A stretch of 7,923 nt of DNA from Acidimicrobiia bacterium. GTDB lineage: Bacteria > Actinomycetota > Acidimicrobiia > Acidimicrobiales > JACDCH01. The translations under genes and the position numbers were made by a program. The stretch lies in NCBI GenBank assembly GCA_013694495.1, contig JACDCH010000436.1, forward strand, positions 1 to 7,923, written 5' to 3'. Of the stretch, positions 5,762-7,923 are shown piece after piece. The notes beneath the pieces are model-generated. The model was not told the origin of the DNA. It made no database searches and saw nothing but the letters and a program-made list of their open reading frames with translations. Within the stretch, counting starts at the first letter, position 1. Every line of letters starts with the position of its first letter.

Positions 5762-5922
5762 CGGCGCAACCTCGGGATGCGCCTCGACATGATCGCCGTC
5801 GACCGGGCCCTCGCCGTGCGGCTCGACACACCTGGATCGACCACACCGAGCGTGCCGCCGAGCGCCCGTCCGACCACGCCGCCCTCATCGCCGACTTCGA
5901 CCACGACGTGCCGGCCGCGTGA
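5762..5922 (+). pseudogene. xthA: Frameshifted C-terminal remnant of exodeoxyribonuclease III
   Basis: About 53 codons resemble the C-terminus of exodeoxyribonuclease III, the AP endonuclease / 3'-5' exonuclease of base excision repair (normally about 250-270 residues). One frame reads RRNLGMRLDMIAVDRALAVRL up to about 5826, matching the family's NxGMRIDxxLAS segment. From 5827 the frame one base back reads HTWIDHTERAAERPSDHA and then LIADFDHDVPAA with a TGA at 5920-5922, matching the family's final (A/G)WID...R....PSDHAPV(V/I)xDF. The catalytic-site SDH is still readable. One base is missing (or two added) near 5825-5832. Nothing upstream codes for the remaining 80 percent of the enzyme, because the second ArsA-like gene ends at 5751. 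It is therefore a relic and not a working gene, unless a sequencing error explains the shift; even then it would be a fragment. Confidence 0.7.
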
Positions 5923-5929
5923 GCGCCTT

Positions 5930-5944
5930 CCGTCGCTACGACGG
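5930..5944. terminator. Perfect short hairpin with the downstream gene's stop codon in its loop
   Basis: CCGTCG (5930-5935), loop CTA, CGACGG (5939-5944). The loop CTA is the TAG stop of the minus-strand gene ending at 5936. It sits between the plus-strand ArsA operon and the convergent minus-strand operon, where a bidirectional terminator would be expected. The stem is only 6 bp and has no U-tract, so the role is uncertain. Confidence 0.3.
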
Positions 5945-6661
5945 CTCGAGCGTGTCGCAGTCGTAGACGTACCAGACGCGCAGGCGGGCGTCGGCCTTGA
6001 CCCGGTCGAACCACGCCGCGCTGACGTCGAGGGCCCGGCCCGCCGGGAAGCCCCTCGCCTCGTAGTGCGCGGCCTGCTCGCCCTCGGGCACCCGGTGCCG
6101 CATGACGCCGACGACGGCCCGCATCCACGTGTCGTAGTCGACGCCTTCGATCGGCGGGAACACCGCCGCCGTCGGCCGGTCGCCGGCCGGTCGCGGCTTC
6201 GGCGCGGCCTCGCCCGGGGTGGTGCTCCGAAGGTCGGCCAGCAGCCCCGAGAGGGCCTGCCGCACCGAGCCCGTGTCCGGGTACAGCTGGGCGTCGGAGC
6301 CCGAGCTCTTGAAGTCGTCCCAGTCGATGTCGACCTTGCTGGCGTTGCCGGCGTCGACGACCACCGGCACGACGATGCCAGGGAACAGCCGCCCGGGGCC
6401 GTCGAGGATCTTGCGCACCTTCCAGAGCCGGTTCGGCACGCGCCACGTCCCGCTGACGCGGTAGGTCGCCCACCCGGGGACCTCGACGTCGAGCTCGAGG
6501 TCCCAGCGCTCCTTGCCGAAGGCGTGGCTGGCGAGACCGACGAGGAAGAACTCGTCGCCGTCGGATTCGCTGGTGCCGGGCCGCCGAGCCGAGGCGATCG
6601 TCGCCCGCCCCCTCACGTCGCGCCGACCCACGCGTCGCAACGTAGGCGCGCCGGCGATCAC
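5936..6661 (-). CDS. Hypothetical protein, two putative domains, coupled to an acyl-CoA carboxylase subunit
   Basis: The protein (241 residues) is not a recognised named family. Residues about 17-116 look like a beta-rich domain: RGRATIASARRPGT, LELDVEVPGWATYRVSGTWRVP, and FPGIVVPVVVDAGNASKVDIDWDDF (quoted in part for orientation). That pattern, ending in a promoted proline-valine strand and an IDWD motif, recalls small beta domains in actinobacterial proteins that carry SHOCT or similar tails. A Pro/Ala-rich linker covers about 146-170. The C-terminal part (about 171-241) is rich in Trp/Tyr (DYDTWM, AAHYEARGFPAG, AAWFDRVKADARLRVWYVYD). There is no signal peptide or membrane segment. The GTG start at 6661 overlaps the carboxylase stop as GTGA, so translation is coupled. 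Codon use matches its neighbours. Its function is unknown, and a role with the carboxylase is only suggested by coupling. Confidence 0.75.
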   Translation of the reverse strand: MIAGAPTLRRVGRRDVRGRATIASARRPGTSESDGDEFFLVGLASHAFGKERWDLELDVEVPGWATYRVSGTWRVPNRLWKVRKILDGPGRLFPGIVVPVVVDAGNASKVDIDWDDFKSSGSDAQLYPDTGSVRQALSGLLADLRSTTPGEAAPKPRPAGDRPTAAVFPPIEGVDYDTWMRAVVGVMRHRVPEGEQAAHYEARGFPAGRALDVSAAWFDRVKADARLRVWYVYDCDTLEPS

Positions 6662-7923
6662 CAGGGGTCGATGCAGGGACGCTTCTTGCCGGTGCGTGGG
6701 GGCGGAGGCGGCGCTGCCGCGAACGTCGTGGCGATCCAGCGCCGGGAGTCGGCCGGGTCGATCACGTCGTCGATCTCGAAGTACGTGGCCGTGTTCAAGG
6801 CCTTGCCGTGCTCGTACATCCGGTCGACCATCGTCTGGAACGTGGTCTCGCGCTCATCGGGATCGGCGATGGCCTCGAGCTCGTTGCGGTAGCCCAGGCG
6901 CACGGCGCCCTCGAGGCCCATGCCCCCGAACTCGCCCGTGGGCCAGGCCACGCAGAACAGCGGGGCCTTGAAGCTGCCCCCCGCCATAGCCTGGGCGCCG
7001 AGGCCGTAGCCCTTGCGCAGCACGATCGTCCCGAACGGCACCGTGAGGCTGGCTCCGACCACGAACAGGCGGCTGGCGTGGCGCACGAGGGCGGTCTGCT
7101 CGGCGTCGGGCCCGACCATGATCCCGGGCGTGTCGCACAGGAACAGCACCGGCAGGTCGAAGGCGTCGCACAGCTGCAGGAAACGGGCCGCCTTGTCGGC
7201 GCCGTCGGCGTCGATGGCGCCGGCGAGGTGCGACGGGTTGTTGGCCACGATGCCGAGCGGGCGGCCCTCGACCCGGGCCAGGGCCGTGACCATGCCGAGC
7301 CCGAAGCCGGCCCGCAGCTCGAGCACGGAGCGCTCGTCGGCCAGGCCCTCGAGCACGGCCCGCACGTCGTAGACCTGGCGGCGGTTCTCGGGGATGACGG
7401 CGCGGAGCGCCTCCTGAGGTGCGCACGTCCACCCGTCGACCGCGCCGGCGAAGTACGACAGGTACTGCTTGGCGACGGCGACCGCCTCGGCCTCGTCGGC
7501 CACGACGACGTCGACCACGCCGTTGGTCACCTGCACGTCGAGCGGGCCGACGGCCTCGGGCGGGAAGACGCCGAGGCCGCCGCCCTCGATCATGGCCGGC
7601 CCGCCCATGCCGATGTTCGAGCCGGCCGTCGCGATGACGACGTCGCAGCAGCCGAGGATGGCGGCGTTGCCGGCGAAGCACCGGCCCGATGCGATGCCGA
7701 CCATGGGCACGAGCGCCGAGAGCGCGCCCCACAGGGCGAAGGCGAGGCAGTCCAGGCCCGACACGCCGTTGCCGTCGGTGTCACCGGGCCGGCCGCCGCC
7801 GCCCTCGGAGAAGAACACGACGGGAAGCAGCTGGCGTTCGATCACCTCGAACAGCCGGTCCTTCTTGGCGTGGTTCTGCAGGCCCTGGGTGCCGGCCAGC
7901 ACCGTGTAGTCGTAGGAGAGGAC
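6658..7923 (-). CDS. Acyl-CoA carboxylase carboxyltransferase (beta) subunit, N-terminus beyond the right edge
   Basis: Carboxyltransferase of the acetyl-/propionyl-/methylcrotonyl-CoA carboxylase beta group, which moves CO2 from carboxybiotin to an acyl-CoA. The last 421 residues are in the window; such subunits are usually about 510-540 residues. The frame stays open to base 7923 (VLSYDYTVLAGTQGLQN), so the GTG at 7902 is internal and not the start. Visible motifs are the glycine-rich SEGGGGRPGDTD (fragment residues about 39-50), the GMGGPAMIEGGGLG loop, VANNPSHLAGAID, the C-domain LCDTPGIMVGPDAEQ, and GYGLGAQAMAGGSF. The tail is Pro-rich followed by basic KKRP and ends in IDPW, resembling the R-P-x-I-D-T-W ending common in these subunits. 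Substrate cannot be read from the sequence. Fusion to a biotin carboxylase or carrier domain upstream cannot be excluded. It is followed by an overlapping gene of unknown function. Confidence 0.93.
   Translation of the reverse strand, partial: VLSYDYTVLAGTQGLQNHAKKDRLFEVIERQLLPVVFFSEGGGGRPGDTDGNGVSGLDCLAFALWGALSALVPMVGIASGRCFAGNAAILGCCDVVIATAGSNIGMGGPAMIEGGGLGVFPPEAVGPLDVQVTNGVVDVVVADEAEAVAVAKQYLSYFAGAVDGWTCAPQEALRAVIPENRRQVYDVRAVLEGLADERSVLELRAGFGLGMVTALARVEGRPLGIVANNPSHLAGAIDADGADKAARFLQLCDAFDLPVLFLCDTPGIMVGPDAEQTALVRHASRLFVVGASLTVPFGTIVLRKGYGLGAQAMAGGSFKAPLFCVAWPTGEFGGMGLEGAVRLGYRNELEAIADPDERETTFQTMVDRMYEHGKALNTATYFEIDDVIDPADSRRWIATTFAAAPPPPPRTGKKRPCIDPW

Noticed and set aside
3996..5792. 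A long plus-strand open frame (about 598 codons) across both ArsA-like genes
   Set aside because: It is Arg/Pro/Ala/Gly-rich low-complexity sequence, typical of an off-frame reading of GC-rich DNA, and it overlaps two genes with clear family motifs in another frame.
5131..5904. Minus-strand frame across the exonuclease III relic and the end of the second ArsA gene
   Set aside because: It has no recognisable domain, and the plus-strand reading of the same bases gives clear exonuclease III similarity.
6854..7732. A minus-strand frame overlapping the carboxyltransferase
   Set aside because: Arg/Gly-rich off-frame reading of the carboxyltransferase gene, whose own frame shows all family motifs.
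1..7923. CRISPR array, tRNA, rRNA, insertion sequence or phage attachment site
   Set aside because: No regularly spaced repeats, cloverleaf, transposase or terminal inverted repeats were recognised; codon use and GC content look uniform throughout.

Overview
The window is very GC-rich coding DNA with third positions dominated by G/C. Its gene content is actinobacterial: a DUF3107 protein, a side-by-side pair of ArsA/Get3-like ATPases of the mycobacterial Rv3679/Rv3680 type, an Mrp protein without the C-terminal CxxC, a SufR-like regulator, and TANNNT -10 boxes set for leaderless translation. An uncultured or little-studied member of the class Acidimicrobiia would fit, but that placement is inference. 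Almost every base is genic.

Layout. (1) Positions 1-996, minus strand: a SufR-like Fe-S regulator followed 4 bases later by the N-terminal end of a NifS/IscS-type cysteine desulfurase that runs off the left edge. (2) Positions 997-1019: a 23-bp divergent gap with two overlapping -10 elements facing opposite ways, each 9 nt from an ATG. (3) Positions 1020-2165, plus strand: an Mrp/ApbC Fe-S carrier-type P-loop ATPase, followed at its stop codon by a long inverted repeat. (4) Positions 2264-3309, minus strand: a two-gene phosphorelay made of a minimal soluble histidine kinase and a receiver-only response regulator. (5) Positions 3381-5751, plus strand: a tight operon of a DUF3107 protein and two ArsA/Get3-like ATPases. 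(6) Positions 5762-5922, plus strand: a frameshifted C-terminal remnant of exodeoxyribonuclease III. (7) Positions 5936-7923, minus strand: an acyl-CoA carboxylase carboxyltransferase subunit entering from the right edge, translationally coupled to an unknown 241-residue protein.

How the genes may work together. The left part is an Fe-S homeostasis block: sulfur donor, Fe-S-sensing repressor and Fe-S carrier ATPase share one divergent promoter region. The middle operon encodes two unequal ArsA/Get3 paralogues with complementary losses in their nucleotide-binding motifs, which suggests an obligate heteromer. The small DUF3107 protein is a possible partner. The phosphorelay is divergent from this operon and has neither a sensor nor an output domain. 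The right part belongs to acyl-CoA metabolism. No mobile element, CRISPR array, tRNA or rRNA was seen. The most unusual items are the overlapping bidirectional leaderless promoter, the complementary ArsA pair and the exonuclease III relic.
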